Assembly: GCA_944324185.1 (NCBI GenBank)
Contig: CALUVI010000012.1
Span: 1 to 44,288 of the forward strand
Reading direction: 5' to 3'
DNA length: 44,288 bases
Source: Candidatus Gastranaerophilales bacterium
GTDB lineage: Bacteria; Cyanobacteriota; Vampirovibrionia; Gastranaerophilales; Gastranaerophilaceae
The notes beneath the pieces were generated by a model that worked only from the letters and a program-made list of their open reading frames with translations, was not told where the DNA came from and did not search any database. Positions 26,780 through 35,244 of this stretch are shown piece by piece. The first letter of the stretch is position 1; the number at the start of each line of letters is the position of its first letter. A program made the translations under genes and the position numbers.

Positions 26780-26900
26780 ATATAAAAACTTCCGGTCATT
26801 AAAACTTGCGTTTATGTTAAGATATTTTAAGATTTGCGCAATTTTCCCGCTGCTATTGTTTTATTATAAATAAGTGTAGTTTAAAGGTAAATGTGTCTGA

Positions 26901-27692
26901 ATGGTAAATTCGTATTATTATAATGGCAATCGATATATTCCGAGTACATCGGATGACAGCACCAAAGGTTTTTTAATAGCCTCGGCGGCATCTTCTGCCA
27001 TTATGGGGACTTTGCCTTTATTCAGCAAGCCGTTTGAAAGGCAGTTAGCAAAAGAACACACGAGAAACTTTTTATATAAAGACGCATTTTTAGACTCACT
27101 CAAAGTTTCAGGGCTTGATAAGAAGGGAGTACAAATTATTCCGATGGAACTGAGCCGTACGCTGAACGATTATGCTCTCGGGAAGAATGCCGCGTATTTT
27201 CCGAAAGAAAAAGTTGTCAGAATTAATACTGATAAAATCTCAATTGCCGGATTTCACGAACTCGGACACGCCATGAACGATATAACGGGGAAATTCGGAA
27301 AATTTTTGAGCAAACTCCGCTGGCCGGGAAGGATTATAGCCGGCTGGATGGGAACTATTGCCTTATTTTCCAGACCAAAACCCAAGGATGCGCCGAAAAG
27401 CGGATTTGATTATGTGAAAGACAACTGCGGAAAAATAGCTTTTGCCTGTATGCTTCCTACTGTTTTTGAAGAAGGTATTGCAAGTTATAAAGGAATAAAA
27501 CTTGCAAGAAAATCGGGGCTTGCTGAATCTTTGATTAAAAATATGAAAAAACTATACGGAAAAGCGCTTTTGACATACATAGGACACGCAACTGCAACCG
27601 GACTTGCGGTTGGCGCGGCAAGCATGATTATGGATAAATTTACAAGACCGACTAAAGTTAAAGAACCGGATTTTACAAACTTCTTTTTCTAG
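26901..27692 (+). CDS. Membrane protein with HELGH zinc metalloprotease motif
   Basis: A 263-residue protein not placed in a named family. The HExxH zinc site is FHELGHAMND (His119, Glu120, His123). A downstream FEEGIAS (Glu190/191) could give the third ligand, as in gluzincins. Hydrophobic segments lie near 24-42, 144-157, 178-190 and 225-243, so it is probably membrane-embedded. N-terminal residues 1-20 are Tyr/Asn/Ser-rich. The upstream Shine-Dalgarno is weak. Divergent from the putative cysteine protease, and it ends with a 4-bp convergent overlap on the next lipoprotein gene. Confidence 0.65.
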   Translation: MVNSYYYNGNRYIPSTSDDSTKGFLIASAASSAIMGTLPLFSKPFERQLAKEHTRNFLYKDAFLDSLKVSGLDKKGVQIIPMELSRTLNDYALGKNAAYFPKEKVVRINTDKISIAGFHELGHAMNDITGKFGKFLSKLRWPGRIIAGWMGTIALFSRPKPKDAPKSGFDYVKDNCGKIAFACMLPTVFEEGIASYKGIKLARKSGLAESLIKNMKKLYGKALLTYIGHATATGLAVGAASMIMDKFTRPTKVKEPDFTNFFF

Positions 27693-28630
27693 TTTGATAG
27701 AATTTCTTCCAGCTCTCTGTTTTCATTATCAAAGATTTTGATTTTTTCCCGCTTTCCGTCTTGATAAAGAGCCTGATATACATTTTTGACTCTGTAGTCG
27801 GAGGAATAAACGGTTTCTTTTATCTTTTCGCCGTTTTCAAACTGACTTACAATTATGACGCTTTCGTCCGGATGTTCGGCATTATAGTACGTAAGCCTTG
27901 TAATATCTGGACCTTCGTAGTTTGCGGATATATTTAATTTAGTTTTCCCATCCCCGTCATATACAAGATGTTCAATTCTCAAATTGCTTTCGTTATCCTG
28001 AATTTCTTTTCTTAGGGAGATTGTTTTTCCTTCTCCGTTTTTGAGTTCGTATTTAACCTGACTGCCAGGAGAATAATTCCAGAATTCCGCATAAGAAATT
28101 TCACCTTCTGAATCATAGTTAACATGTCTTAGCGGAAGCGTTGTTTCTTCGTCAAATTCCCAAACATCATTTTCACTGTTTTCGTCACTTGTATTTACAA
28201 GCGGGGTAATTTTTTCTTCACCGTTTTTTTGAATCTCCACAAAATCTATTCCGTGGCGCTTATAAGTCTCTTCATCCGAATCGGAAATTATCATGAAAAT
28301 CCCGTCATTATTATTGTTGTTGTTTAAATAATAAATTGTTGCTTTTTCATTATATTTATTGAACTTCGCTCTGATTTTGCCGTCTGAATTAGCAACCTTA
28401 ACTATTGTAGAAAGTGCAAGTTCGTTATTTTCAGGATACAAGTCGGCTTTTTTATGAATCTCTTCTTGCTGAACAGCCGGCGGAGCCTGAGGGGCAGAAG
28501 GCTGTTTAACAGGCGGGGCTCCTGTTTTTTGAACATCGGCAGGGGGTTGTTTTTCTTCTTTTTTAGGAAGAAGACTGCAGCCTGAAACTAAAAATACACA
28601 TATTGAACATATTGTTAAAAGTTTTTTCAT
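27689..28630 (-). CDS. Lipoprotein of unknown function
   Basis: A 313-residue lipoprotein with lipobox LVSGC (Cys 18), then a Pro/Lys/Gln-rich linker (about 22-60). The folded part is dominated by repeated beta-hairpin-like lines of the kind NYDSEGEISYAEFWNY, VYDGDGKTKLNISANYE and ALYQDGKREKIKIFDNENR. These recall YD/MORN-like repeats, but no family is claimed. A TTTGGAG Shine-Dalgarno precedes the ATG. It is probably a cell-envelope protein. Confidence 0.7.
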   Translation of the reverse strand: MKKLLTICSICVFLVSGCSLLPKKEEKQPPADVQKTGAPPVKQPSAPQAPPAVQQEEIHKKADLYPENNELALSTIVKVANSDGKIRAKFNKYNEKATIYYLNNNNNNDGIFMIISDSDEETYKRHGIDFVEIQKNGEEKITPLVNTSDENSENDVWEFDEETTLPLRHVNYDSEGEISYAEFWNYSPGSQVKYELKNGEGKTISLRKEIQDNESNLRIEHLVYDGDGKTKLNISANYEGPDITRLTYYNAEHPDESVIIVSQFENGEKIKETVYSSDYRVKNVYQALYQDGKREKIKIFDNENRELEEILSN

Positions 28631-28696
28631 AAAAACTCCAAATGTACAAACATAATTATAATCTTACGTTATAATTTAATCAACAGTTTTATTTTA

Positions 28697-28705
28697 TGAT
28701 AAAAT
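28697..28705 (+). promoter_or_regulatory. Extended -10 promoter for a candidate leaderless nanE mRNA
   Basis: TGATAAAAT (TG-n extended -10) ends exactly 6 nt before the nanE ATG at 28712. No Shine-Dalgarno is present. Confidence 0.5.
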
Positions 28706-28711
28706 CTATTT

Positions 28712-29392
28712 ATGGAAATTTTAGAAAATTTGAAGGGAAAAGTTGTAGTATCATCTCAGGCTATGCCGGATGAGCCTTTGTATAAAGAGGACTGTATGCT
28801 TGCTATGATGCAGTCGGTTGTAAACGGAGGCGCGGCAGGACTCCGTGTTGCAGGCGCAAGGGATGTCAGGAATGCAAAAAAAAATTTTGATATTCCGGTA
28901 ATCGGACTTACCAAGCCGGACAGGCTCCCTGAAAACTGGAGAGAAATTGTATATATCACTCCGGGACTTAAGGAAGTCAGGGAACTTATTGAAGCGGGCG
29001 CTGATATTATAGCTTTTGACGGAACATCGCGCCCTCATGACGGCTGTACAACAGAAGAAATTATAAATACAATACATAATGCCGGAAGGCTTGCAATGGC
29101 AGATATTTCTACCGTGGAAGAAGGTATAAATTGCGCGGGTCTCGGAGCAGACATAATTTCCACAACCCTTGCAGGCTATACGCTTGAATCCGGCGCGCCG
29201 ACAGAAGGTCCGGATTATGAATTGCTGGAAAAACTTGTAAAAACCGTTAATAGACCTGTAATTCTTGAAGGCAGAATATGGGAGCCGGCGGAAGTCAAAA
29301 AAGCATTTACGCTTGGCGCACACTCTGTTGTAATAGGTTCTGCAATCACCAGACCGCAGTTGATTACAAAAAGATTTGTTGAGGGAGTGTAA
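28712..29392 (+). CDS. nanE: N-acetylmannosamine-6-phosphate 2-epimerase
   Basis: Converts ManNAc-6-P to GlcNAc-6-P in sialic acid/amino-sugar catabolism. The 226-residue TIM-barrel protein has VVSSQAMPDEPLY at the start, AAGLRVAG, PVIGLTKPD, IIAFDGTSRP, ADISTVEEG, STTLAGYT and the closing phosphate-site strand PVILEGRIW with VVIGSAITRP. Its stop abuts the next ATG (TAAATG), so it is coupled to nanK. No sialate lyase or transporter gene is in this window. Confidence 0.95.
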   Translation: MEILENLKGKVVVSSQAMPDEPLYKEDCMLAMMQSVVNGGAAGLRVAGARDVRNAKKNFDIPVIGLTKPDRLPENWREIVYITPGLKEVRELIEAGADIIAFDGTSRPHDGCTTEEIINTIHNAGRLAMADISTVEEGINCAGLGADIISTTLAGYTLESGAPTEGPDYELLEKLVKTVNRPVILEGRIWEPAEVKKAFTLGAHSVVIGSAITRPQLITKRFVEGV

Positions 29393-30271
29393 ATGAAAAA
29401 AGCATTGGCATTTGATATAGGCGGAACAAAGATTTACAGCACAATAATTGATGAAAACGGAAACATCATTGCTGAAATTGACAAATTTCATACTCCGAAA
29501 ACAATTGAAGGAATTGAGGAAACTTTAAAAAATCAGATTTCTAAATTTGAAGATGAAGTTGATGTTATTGCAATATCAACCGCGGGTTCCGTAAACAACG
29601 AAAATACCGCCGTTATAGGTTCAACGGGGAATCTTGTTAAAGGATACAGGACTATTGATTTTCGGAATTTGAGTAAAAAAAGAGTTTTTCTGGAAAATGA
29701 TGCAAATTGTGCTGCCTGGGCAGAGTATAAAATCGGAGCGTCCAAAGGAACAACTGTTTCTGTCATGCTGACTCTCGGTACAGGAGTCGGCGGAGGAATA
29801 ATTATAAACGACCGGCTTCTTAAAGGAAAATCCGGAGCAGCAGGAGAAGTTCATTTTAAAATGTATCTGGATAAAAGAAGAAAATGCACCTGCGGAAGCT
29901 GGGACTGCTTTGAAGCGTACGCTTCCGGAAACGCATTGAAATGGGATGCCGAGGAAGCTTTAGGCAGAGAAGATGTAACAACTTATGATGTAATAGACGG
30001 AGTTAAAGCCGGAGACATAAAAATGATTGAAATTTTTGAGCGCTGGCAAAACGATATTACACAGGGAATAATAGGGCTTGCAAATATTTTTGATCCGGAT
30101 TGTTTTGTGCTTTCAGGCTCAATGGCGCAATTTATAAATACAAAAAAAGTTGAAGAAGAAGTTAACCAAAATATCGTTACCCAGCCGACAACTGTAAAAT
30201 TAGCGCAGGCAGGTAATTATTCAGGCATGATAGGAGCAGCACTCCTTGCACTAAAAGGAGGGGCTGATTAA
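29393..30271 (+). CDS. nanK: ROK-family sugar kinase, probable N-acetylmannosamine kinase
   Basis: Phosphorylates ManNAc to supply NanE. The 292-residue ROK protein has the phosphate-binding FDIGGTKI (8-15), the catalytic Asp in LENDANCAAWAE, GTGVGGGII, and the ROK zinc motif CTCGSWDCFEAYASG. The GHVxLxP-type motif is altered (GEVHFKM). ROK kinases vary in sugar (glucose, GlcNAc, ManNAc); the ManNAc assignment rests on coupling to nanE. Confidence 0.85.
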   Translation: MKKALAFDIGGTKIYSTIIDENGNIIAEIDKFHTPKTIEGIEETLKNQISKFEDEVDVIAISTAGSVNNENTAVIGSTGNLVKGYRTIDFRNLSKKRVFLENDANCAAWAEYKIGASKGTTVSVMLTLGTGVGGGIIINDRLLKGKSGAAGEVHFKMYLDKRRKCTCGSWDCFEAYASGNALKWDAEEALGREDVTTYDVIDGVKAGDIKMIEIFERWQNDITQGIIGLANIFDPDCFVLSGSMAQFINTKKVEEEVNQNIVTQPTTVKLAQAGNYSGMIGAALLALKGGAD

Positions 30272-30486
30272 TGGGTAAAGCAAAAAGAAGAAGCCTCAAT
30301 CTGGGGGTTCATGACAAATTTAAGTACATGACAAGAGAATCAGCTCTGGATTCTGTTGTAAAAAATATTACCAACAAAGCCGAAGTGATTGATACAATTA
30401 CTCTGTTCGGATTTACTGCCGAAGAAATGCTCGAAGCAGGAGCCGCTTATGAAGATGTTATGGCATTTGGCGGACTTGTCGGGTAA
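30271..30486 (+). CDS. Small conserved-looking protein of unknown function
   Basis: A 71-residue protein with a basic start (MGKAKRRSLN) and an acidic Ala/Glu/Gly-rich end. The start overlaps the nanK stop (TAATG), with AAAGGAGG in the end of nanK as Shine-Dalgarno, which supports it as a real gene. No domain is recognised. It is probably cytoplasmic. Confidence 0.6.
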   Translation: MGKAKRRSLNLGVHDKFKYMTRESALDSVVKNITNKAEVIDTITLFGFTAEEMLEAGAAYEDVMAFGGLVG

Positions 30487-30537
30487 AAAGTTTTGAAACT
30501 GGCTGCTTTTTATTCCGCCTTTACTACTAATAAATAC

Positions 30538-30566
30538 TTGCTATAGAAGATAGTTTCAGTTATCAT
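30538..30566 (+). promoter_or_regulatory. Sigma-70-type promoter for yebC
   Basis: TTGCTA, 17 nt, TATCAT, about 33 nt before the ATG at 30600. An AAGGGG Shine-Dalgarno follows. Confidence 0.5.
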
Positions 30567-30599
30567 TATTGAACAGACTAAGTAAAAAGGGGATATATA

Positions 30600-31358
30600 A
30601 TGAGCGGACACTCAAAATGGTCAACCATTAAACATAAAAAAGCAAAAACGGATTCATTGCGTGCTGCGGAATTTCAAAAATTTTCAAGAGAAATTATTGT
30701 AGCGTCCAAACTCGGCGGACCAGATCCTGCAGGAAATTTCCGCCTGAGAACTGCTATAGAGAAAGCGAAGGCGGCAGGACTTCCGAACGATAATATAAAA
30801 AGAGCCATCGAAAAAGGTTCAGGCTCAGGTAACAGCGAAAACTATGATGAAATGACATACGAAGGATATGCAGCAGGCGGAGTTGCAGTTGTTATTGAAG
30901 CAATGACAGATAATAAAAACCGTACTGCAGGCGATATCAGAAGTTATTTTTCAAAATTCAACGGCAACCTTGGCGAAACCGGCTGTGTAGGCTGGATGTT
31001 TGATAAAAAAGGCTGCATTACATTCAATAAAGATGACATAGATTATGAGCAGTTATTTGAAGCCGCAATCAATCTTGACGCTGATGATATTGTAGAAGAA
31101 GATGATGAGTATAAAGTTTATACTTCTGTTCCAAACCTTCAGCCGGTTGCGGAAGGCTTGGAAAAAGAAGGCTTCAAGTCAGTAACAGCAGAATTTACAA
31201 GAATTCCGCAAAACACAATTGAAGTTACGGATGAGAAAACAGCAATTAACATTATGAGACTATTGGGCAGGCTTGAAGAACACGACGATGTTCAAAATGT
31301 ATACGCAAATTTTGATATTGACGATGATTTGATGTCAAAGATTGAAAACCAGATATAA
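30600..31358 (+). CDS. yebC: YebC/PmpR (TACO1) family protein
   Basis: A 252-residue protein. GHSKWSTIKHKKAKTDSLRA at the N-terminus is the family hallmark. FSREIIVASKLGGPDP, LPNDNIKRAIEKG, YEGYAAGGVAVVIE and NGNLGETGCVGWMF follow. Relatives act as DNA-binding regulators or as ribosome-associated factors that help translate polyproline stretches. Length and motifs are normal. It is the first gene of yebC-ybaB-recR, 31 bp before ybaB. Confidence 0.95.
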   Translation: MSGHSKWSTIKHKKAKTDSLRAAEFQKFSREIIVASKLGGPDPAGNFRLRTAIEKAKAAGLPNDNIKRAIEKGSGSGNSENYDEMTYEGYAAGGVAVVIEAMTDNKNRTAGDIRSYFSKFNGNLGETGCVGWMFDKKGCITFNKDDIDYEQLFEAAINLDADDIVEEDDEYKVYTSVPNLQPVAEGLEKEGFKSVTAEFTRIPQNTIEVTDEKTAINIMRLLGRLEEHDDVQNVYANFDIDDDLMSKIENQI

Positions 31359-31389
31359 AACTTTGTTCTAAAAGAGGAGGAACCGGATT

Positions 31390-31725
31390 ATGATGAACAT
31401 GATGAATATGATGAAACAGGCTCAAAATATTCAGAAAAAATTAAAAGAAACACAAGAAGAACTTAATAAAATGGATATTACAGGCGAAGCTGCAAACGGC
31501 GCGGTAAAAGTTATCTGCGACGGTAAAGGTTTGTTCAAATCAATAAAACTTTCAGCAGAAGCTATTAATCCTGATAACCCGTCTTCAGTTTCAGAAGATA
31601 CAATTGAAATGCTTGAAGATATTATCACTGCTGCAATTCACCAGACTTCTGATAAAGCAATAAAAGTTATGGAAGAAAAAATGAAAGCCGTAACCGGCGG
31701 AATTTCTATTCCGGGATTATTCTAG
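31390..31725 (+). CDS. ybaB: YbaB/EbfC nucleoid-associated protein
   Basis: A 111-residue DNA-binding protein of the YbaB/EbfC family. It has a Met-rich start (MMNMMNMMKQAQNIQKKLKE), a central beta-hairpin (NGAVKVICDGKGLFKSIKLS), and a C-terminal TGGISIPG. It is commonly paired with recR, as here. A very strong AGAGGAGG Shine-Dalgarno precedes the ATG. Confidence 0.95.
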   Translation: MMNMMNMMKQAQNIQKKLKETQEELNKMDITGEAANGAVKVICDGKGLFKSIKLSAEAINPDNPSSVSEDTIEMLEDIITAAIHQTSDKAIKVMEEKMKAVTGGISIPGLF

Positions 31726-31737
31726 TGCTGCGCACAT

Positions 31738-31837
31738 AGACCTTTAGTCGGGCGGTATTTTACATAACACCAGGTCTGTATTAAAACTCCGAACCGCCCT
31801 CAAATTTACGTAGCTTATACTCCTATTAGTCAGGCGG
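31738..31837 (+). ncRNA. Pseudoknot-capable spacer / candidate recR leader switch
   Basis: In the 117-bp ybaB-recR spacer, AGACCT (31738-31743) pairs with AGGTCT (31772-31777), and GGGCGGT (31750-31756) pairs with ACCGCCC (31793-31799). The arms interleave a-b-a'-b', an H-type pseudoknot order. GGCGG at 31833-31837, just before the recR ATG, can also pair with CCGCC (31794-31798), so two folds compete and one covers the start region. Structure is inferred by eye only. Confidence 0.4.
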
Positions 31838-31842
31838 CATAA

Positions 31843-32439
31843 ATGATTTATCCAAAAAGCATAGCAGCATTAATAGAACAGTTTCAAAAATTTCCGTCCG
31901 TTGGTCCAAAATCGGCACAACGGATGGCTTTTCAAATACTAAAAATGCCTTTAAGCGAGGTTGAAAAGTTTGCGAATGCGGTTCTGGAAGCTAAAAAGAA
32001 CGCTAAGACATGCGAGATTTGTTTTAATATATCGACGCAAAGTCCTTGCGAGATTTGCGAATCCACAAACCGCAACCGTTCTGTAATTTGCGTTGTAGCT
32101 GAAACAAAAGAGCTTATTGCAATTGAAAAAACAAATGAATACAGAGGTTTGTATCACGTATTGCAGGGGCTGATTTCTCCGATGGACGGAATCGGGGCAG
32201 AAGATATAAGAATTAAAGAGCTGCTTACAAGACTTACAAATGAAGAGGTTCAGGAGGTTATTTTAGCATTATCCCCGTCAGTTGAAGGTGAAGCTACGAG
32301 TTTATACCTGACAAAGCTAATAAAACCTTTCGGCATAAAAATTTCCAGAATAGCGTTTGGGCTTCCTGTAGGGGCGGATTTGGAATACGCAGACGAAGTT
32401 ACACTTGCAAGAGCTATAGAAGGAAGAAGAGAGTTGTAA
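31843..32439 (+). CDS. recR: Recombination mediator RecR
   Basis: Works with RecF/RecO to load RecA at gaps. The 198-residue protein has the N-terminal helix-hairpin-helix (FQKFPSVGPKSAQRMAF), a four-Cys zinc finger (TCEICFNISTQSPCEIC, about 46-62), a Toprim domain beginning VICVVAETKELIAIE, and the C-terminal ASRIAFGLPVGADLEYAD-type Walker B-like loop (ISRIAFGLPVGADLEYAD). The only Shine-Dalgarno-like sequence is AGGCGG, 5 nt before ATG. Confidence 0.96.
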   Translation: MIYPKSIAALIEQFQKFPSVGPKSAQRMAFQILKMPLSEVEKFANAVLEAKKNAKTCEICFNISTQSPCEICESTNRNRSVICVVAETKELIAIEKTNEYRGLYHVLQGLISPMDGIGAEDIRIKELLTRLTNEEVQEVILALSPSVEGEATSLYLTKLIKPFGIKISRIAFGLPVGADLEYADEVTLARAIEGRREL

Positions 32440-33032
32440 GCAAGGGGTAAATGTATTAGGTTAGTAGTAAAACCTCCTAAAGTGCTGTATTCTAAGACTA
32501 AATGTATCGGACTGGCAGTACGGACTGCCCGGTGTGCAGTCATTCAGAGGACGTAAGTCCGAAGAATCTCTATAACTTTTGTAAAAATTTTCTATTCACT
32601 CCTCACTATTCACTATTCACTAGTTAAAGTGATTCTTCACCCCTGAATTGATGTCGGGTTCAGAATGACGGCAAGCTTGTAGGCTTACTTCCAAGTTTGC
32701 CGTCATTGCGAGGAGCGAAAGCGACGCGGCAATCCATATTAAATCAACCCATCTCCGTACCCCTCACCCGCATCTGTAGCTTTCGCCTGACGGCTCAAGC
32801 ACATCTGCTCCCTCTCCCACAAGGGGCGAGGGGATTTGCGGTAATTGAACGACCTTGTGCATTCCTTCCCCGGTTGGGGAAAGTTAGGATGGAGATTTTC
32901 CTCGGCTTGTATCCCACACGCATTTGCAGTTCGCTGATGCTCGCACAACAGCAACCTGCCCATCTTGGGAGGCTGGTGCAATTATTTATTGTGATTGACT
33001 GTCACCCTGCCGTAATTCAAGGAGAGGATAAA
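32440..33032. repeat. Gene-free repeat mosaic
   Basis: No gene; the apparent long frames are repeat artefacts. It holds the GGGGTAAATGTATT module (32444-32457), a composite inverted-repeat element (about 32538-32672) with arms ATTCAGAGGACGTAAGTCC and GATTCTTC...CAGAATGAC, and a CATTGCGAGGAGCG...GCAATCC palindrome (32704-32733). CCCTCTCCC/GGGGCGAGGGG and TTCCCC/GGGGAA stems follow in 32809-32882. Confidence 0.85.
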
Positions 33033-34346
33033 TTATAAATTATTTATATTATATGCCTGCAAGCCTAAGTATTTACCCCCGGCTCCGAGTTCTTCTTCTA
33101 TTCTCAAAAGCTGGTTGTACTTTGCCATACGGTCAGTTCTTGATAGAGATCCGGTTTTAATTAAGCCGCAATTCGCTGCAACTGCAAGGTCTGCAATAAA
33201 GCTGTCCTCTGTTTCGCCAGAGCGGTGAGACACGACTGCAGTATAATTATTCTTTTGCGCCATTAAAATTGCCTCCATCGTTTCAGTTAAAGTCCCTATT
33301 TGATTCGGTTTTATAAGAATTGAATTGGCAGCTTTTTTGTCTAGACCTTCTCTAAGACGTTTTGTATTAGTCACAAACAAATCATCACCCACAAGCTGGC
33401 ATTTGCCCCCGAGAGCTTCCGTAAGATTTTGCCAGCCTAACCAGTCATCCTGGGCAAGTCCGTCTTCTATAGAAATTATCGGATAGTCTCTTACCAGTTC
33501 TTCTAAGTATTCAATCATTTGTTCGGAGGTTAATTTCTTGCCCTCACCTCTTAATATATATTGGCTCAAAGAGCAAACCCCGCCAGAGCATTCGCCTTCT
33601 TCATAAAGTTCGGAGGCTGCAGCATCAAGGCAGATTTTTACATTATTTGTATTGTATCCGGCTTTCTCTATTGCGGAAATAATAACCTCAATTGCAGCCT
33701 GAGTAGAATTAAGGTTCGGAGCGAATCCGCCTTCATCTCCTACAGTTGTTGACAGACCTTTTTCATTAAGAATAATTTTTAGGGTATTGAATATTTCCGA
33801 GCCTGCCTGTAAAGCTTCACCAAAAGAGGACATTCCGACCGGTGATATCATAAATTCCTGAAAATCAAGGTTGTTGTTAGCATGCGCCCCGCCGTTTAAA
33901 ATATTCATCATCGGAGTCGGAAGAATCCTGCCGTTTATTCCGCCAAGATAACGGTAAAGAGGGATTTCCAGAGATTCGGCAGCTGCCCGTGCGCAGGCAA
34001 GCGATACCGCTAAAATGGCGTTTGCTCCGAGATTTGATTTATTAAAACTCCCGTCCATCTCCAGCATTAAGCTGTCAATAAGCTGCTGGTTAAAAGCTTC
34101 TTCGCCGAGGAGATTAGGAGTTATAACGGAATTAATATTGTCGACTGCTTTAGAAACACCTTTGCCTAAAAATTCAGCACGGTTGTTGTCTCTTAGTTCT
34201 TTTGCTTCGTAAATTCCTGTTGATGCGCCTGACGGAACTGAAGCGCGCCCTATCGAGCCGTCAATCAGTCTTACATCGGCCTCAACTGTCGGATTTCCTC
34301 TTGAATCGAGAATTTGTCTTGCTTTAATATCTTCTATTTCACACAT
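33033..34346 (-). CDS. eno: Enolase
   Basis: Interconverts 2-phosphoglycerate and phosphoenolpyruvate in glycolysis. The 437-residue protein is normal length. [18 protein letters not shown] and VPSGASTG mark the N-terminal domain; [32 protein letters not shown] (Mg2+ ligand), the signature [14 protein letters not shown] with the catalytic Lys, and [11 protein letters not shown] mark the barrel. A GAGAGGAG Shine-Dalgarno precedes the ATG. Confidence 0.98.
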   Translation of the reverse strand: MCEIEDIKARQILDSRGNPTVEADVRLIDGSIGRASVPSGASTGIYEAKELRDNNRAEFLGKGVSKAVDNINSVITPNLLGEEAFNQQLIDSLMLEMDGSFNKSNLGANAILAVSLACARAAAESLEIPLYRYLGGINGRILPTPMMNILNGGAHANNNLDFQEFMISPVGMSSFGEALQAGSEIFNTLKIILNEKGLSTTVGDEGGFAPNLNSTQAAIEVIISAIEKAGYNTNNVKICLDAAASELYEEGECSGGVCSLSQYILRGEGKKLTSEQMIEYLEELVRDYPIISIEDGLAQDDWLGWQNLTEALGGKCQLVGDDLFVTNTKRLREGLDKKAANSILIKPNQIGTLTETMEAILMAQKNNYTAVVSHRSGETEDSFIADLAVAANCGLIKTGSLSRTDRMAKYNQLLRIEEELGAGGKYLGLQAYNINNL

Positions 34347-34429
34347 GATAATCTCCTCTCCGTTTTTTGTATTTTGTTTTGGTATATTTTGGTACAGTTT
34401 AATGGTAGACTTTGGTTTAGCTGTAATTC

Positions 34430-35190
34430 TTGATTTTAGGGGGGGTAAATGTATCGGGTTGGTAGGTGGGTCTACTAATTTGACGTTCTCCGGAAGAGTG
34501 AGGATAAATGTATTGGGCTGGTAGTACAGCCTTTCGATGTGCTGTCATTCAGAGGGCGTAAGCCCGAAGAACCTCTATAACTTTTGTAAAAATTTTCTAT
34601 TCATTATTCACTAGTTAAAGTGATTCTTCACCCTTGAATTGCAGTCGGGTTCAGAATGACGGCAAACTTGTAGGCTCACTTACCGGAGAGCTGTCATTCA
34701 GAGGGCGTAAGCGCCGCGGCAATCCATATTAATGTCAGCCCCTCTCCCTAACCCTCTCCCCAAAGGGGCGAGGGGATTTGCGTGCTGTCGTTCATTTGGC
34801 GTAACATGGGTTGAGCGACTTTGCGCGCTCCTTCCCTTAAATTCATCCTGACTGTAGTGTCACATACCGGTTCAATACATTTACCCCTGAGGGATGGTTA
34901 GGATGGGTGCTTATTGATAGCTGGCACCCTCTCCTTCTCTCCCTCATTCAGGGAGAGAGGCGCTCCGGCGCTCATCTGGCGTGACATGGGTTGAGCGACC
35001 TTGTGCGTTCCTTCCCTTTCGAGGGAAGGTTGGGATGGGTGATATTTGGTTATATCGATAGACTATCACCCTCCCCTGCCCTCCCTCTTTTAGGGAGGGA
35101 GAGCGCGTTGGCGCGCGTTTGGCGTAAGCCCTACGAACGAGCGCATTATATAAAATACCCCTTTCTTCAAAAAAAATAAATTATACAACA
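34430..35190. repeat. Gene-free repeat mosaic upstream of enolase
   Basis: No gene. It contains GGGGTAAATG modules (34442, 34501, and reverse at 34874-34887), a composite element (about 34545-34662), a chimeric palindrome (34693-34725), a CCCTCTCCC/GGGGCGAGGGG stem, and TTCCCT/AGGGA and CCCTCCCT/AGGGAGGG stems. The part from about 34730 to 35130 is repeated in direct orientation at 38030-38570. Confidence 0.85.
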
Positions 35191-35197
35191 AGGCAAT

Positions 35198-35232
35198 AAA
35201 AACACGGGGGCTTTTCAAGCCCCCGTGTTTTT
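35198..35232 (-). terminator. Strong rho-independent terminator
   Basis: Stem of about 13-16 bp (AACACGGGGGCTT / AAGCCCCCGTGTT, extended by A-T pairs) with a 3-nt loop, followed by TTTTTATTG on the minus strand. It lies 13 bp past the EF-hand gene stop. Confidence 0.92.
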
Positions 35233-35244
35233 ATTCTTCTGTCA

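Noticed and set aside
28751..29491. 246-codon minus-strand frame opposite nanE/nanK
   Set aside because: A shadow of the well-identified genes. It is Cys/Ser/Arg/Phe-rich, as antisense frames are, and matches no family.
31726..31842. SRP (4.5S) RNA or tRNA-like gene in the ybaB-recR spacer
   Set aside because: The conserved GGAAG/AGCAG SRP loop and any cloverleaf are missing. Only the pseudoknot-type pairing was kept.
32697..33038. 113-codon open frame and the opposite-strand frame in the 32.7-33.0 kb repeats
   Set aside because: The frame runs through palindromic repeat text (CATTGCGAGGAGCG, CCCTCTCCC) and reflects its composition, not a protein.
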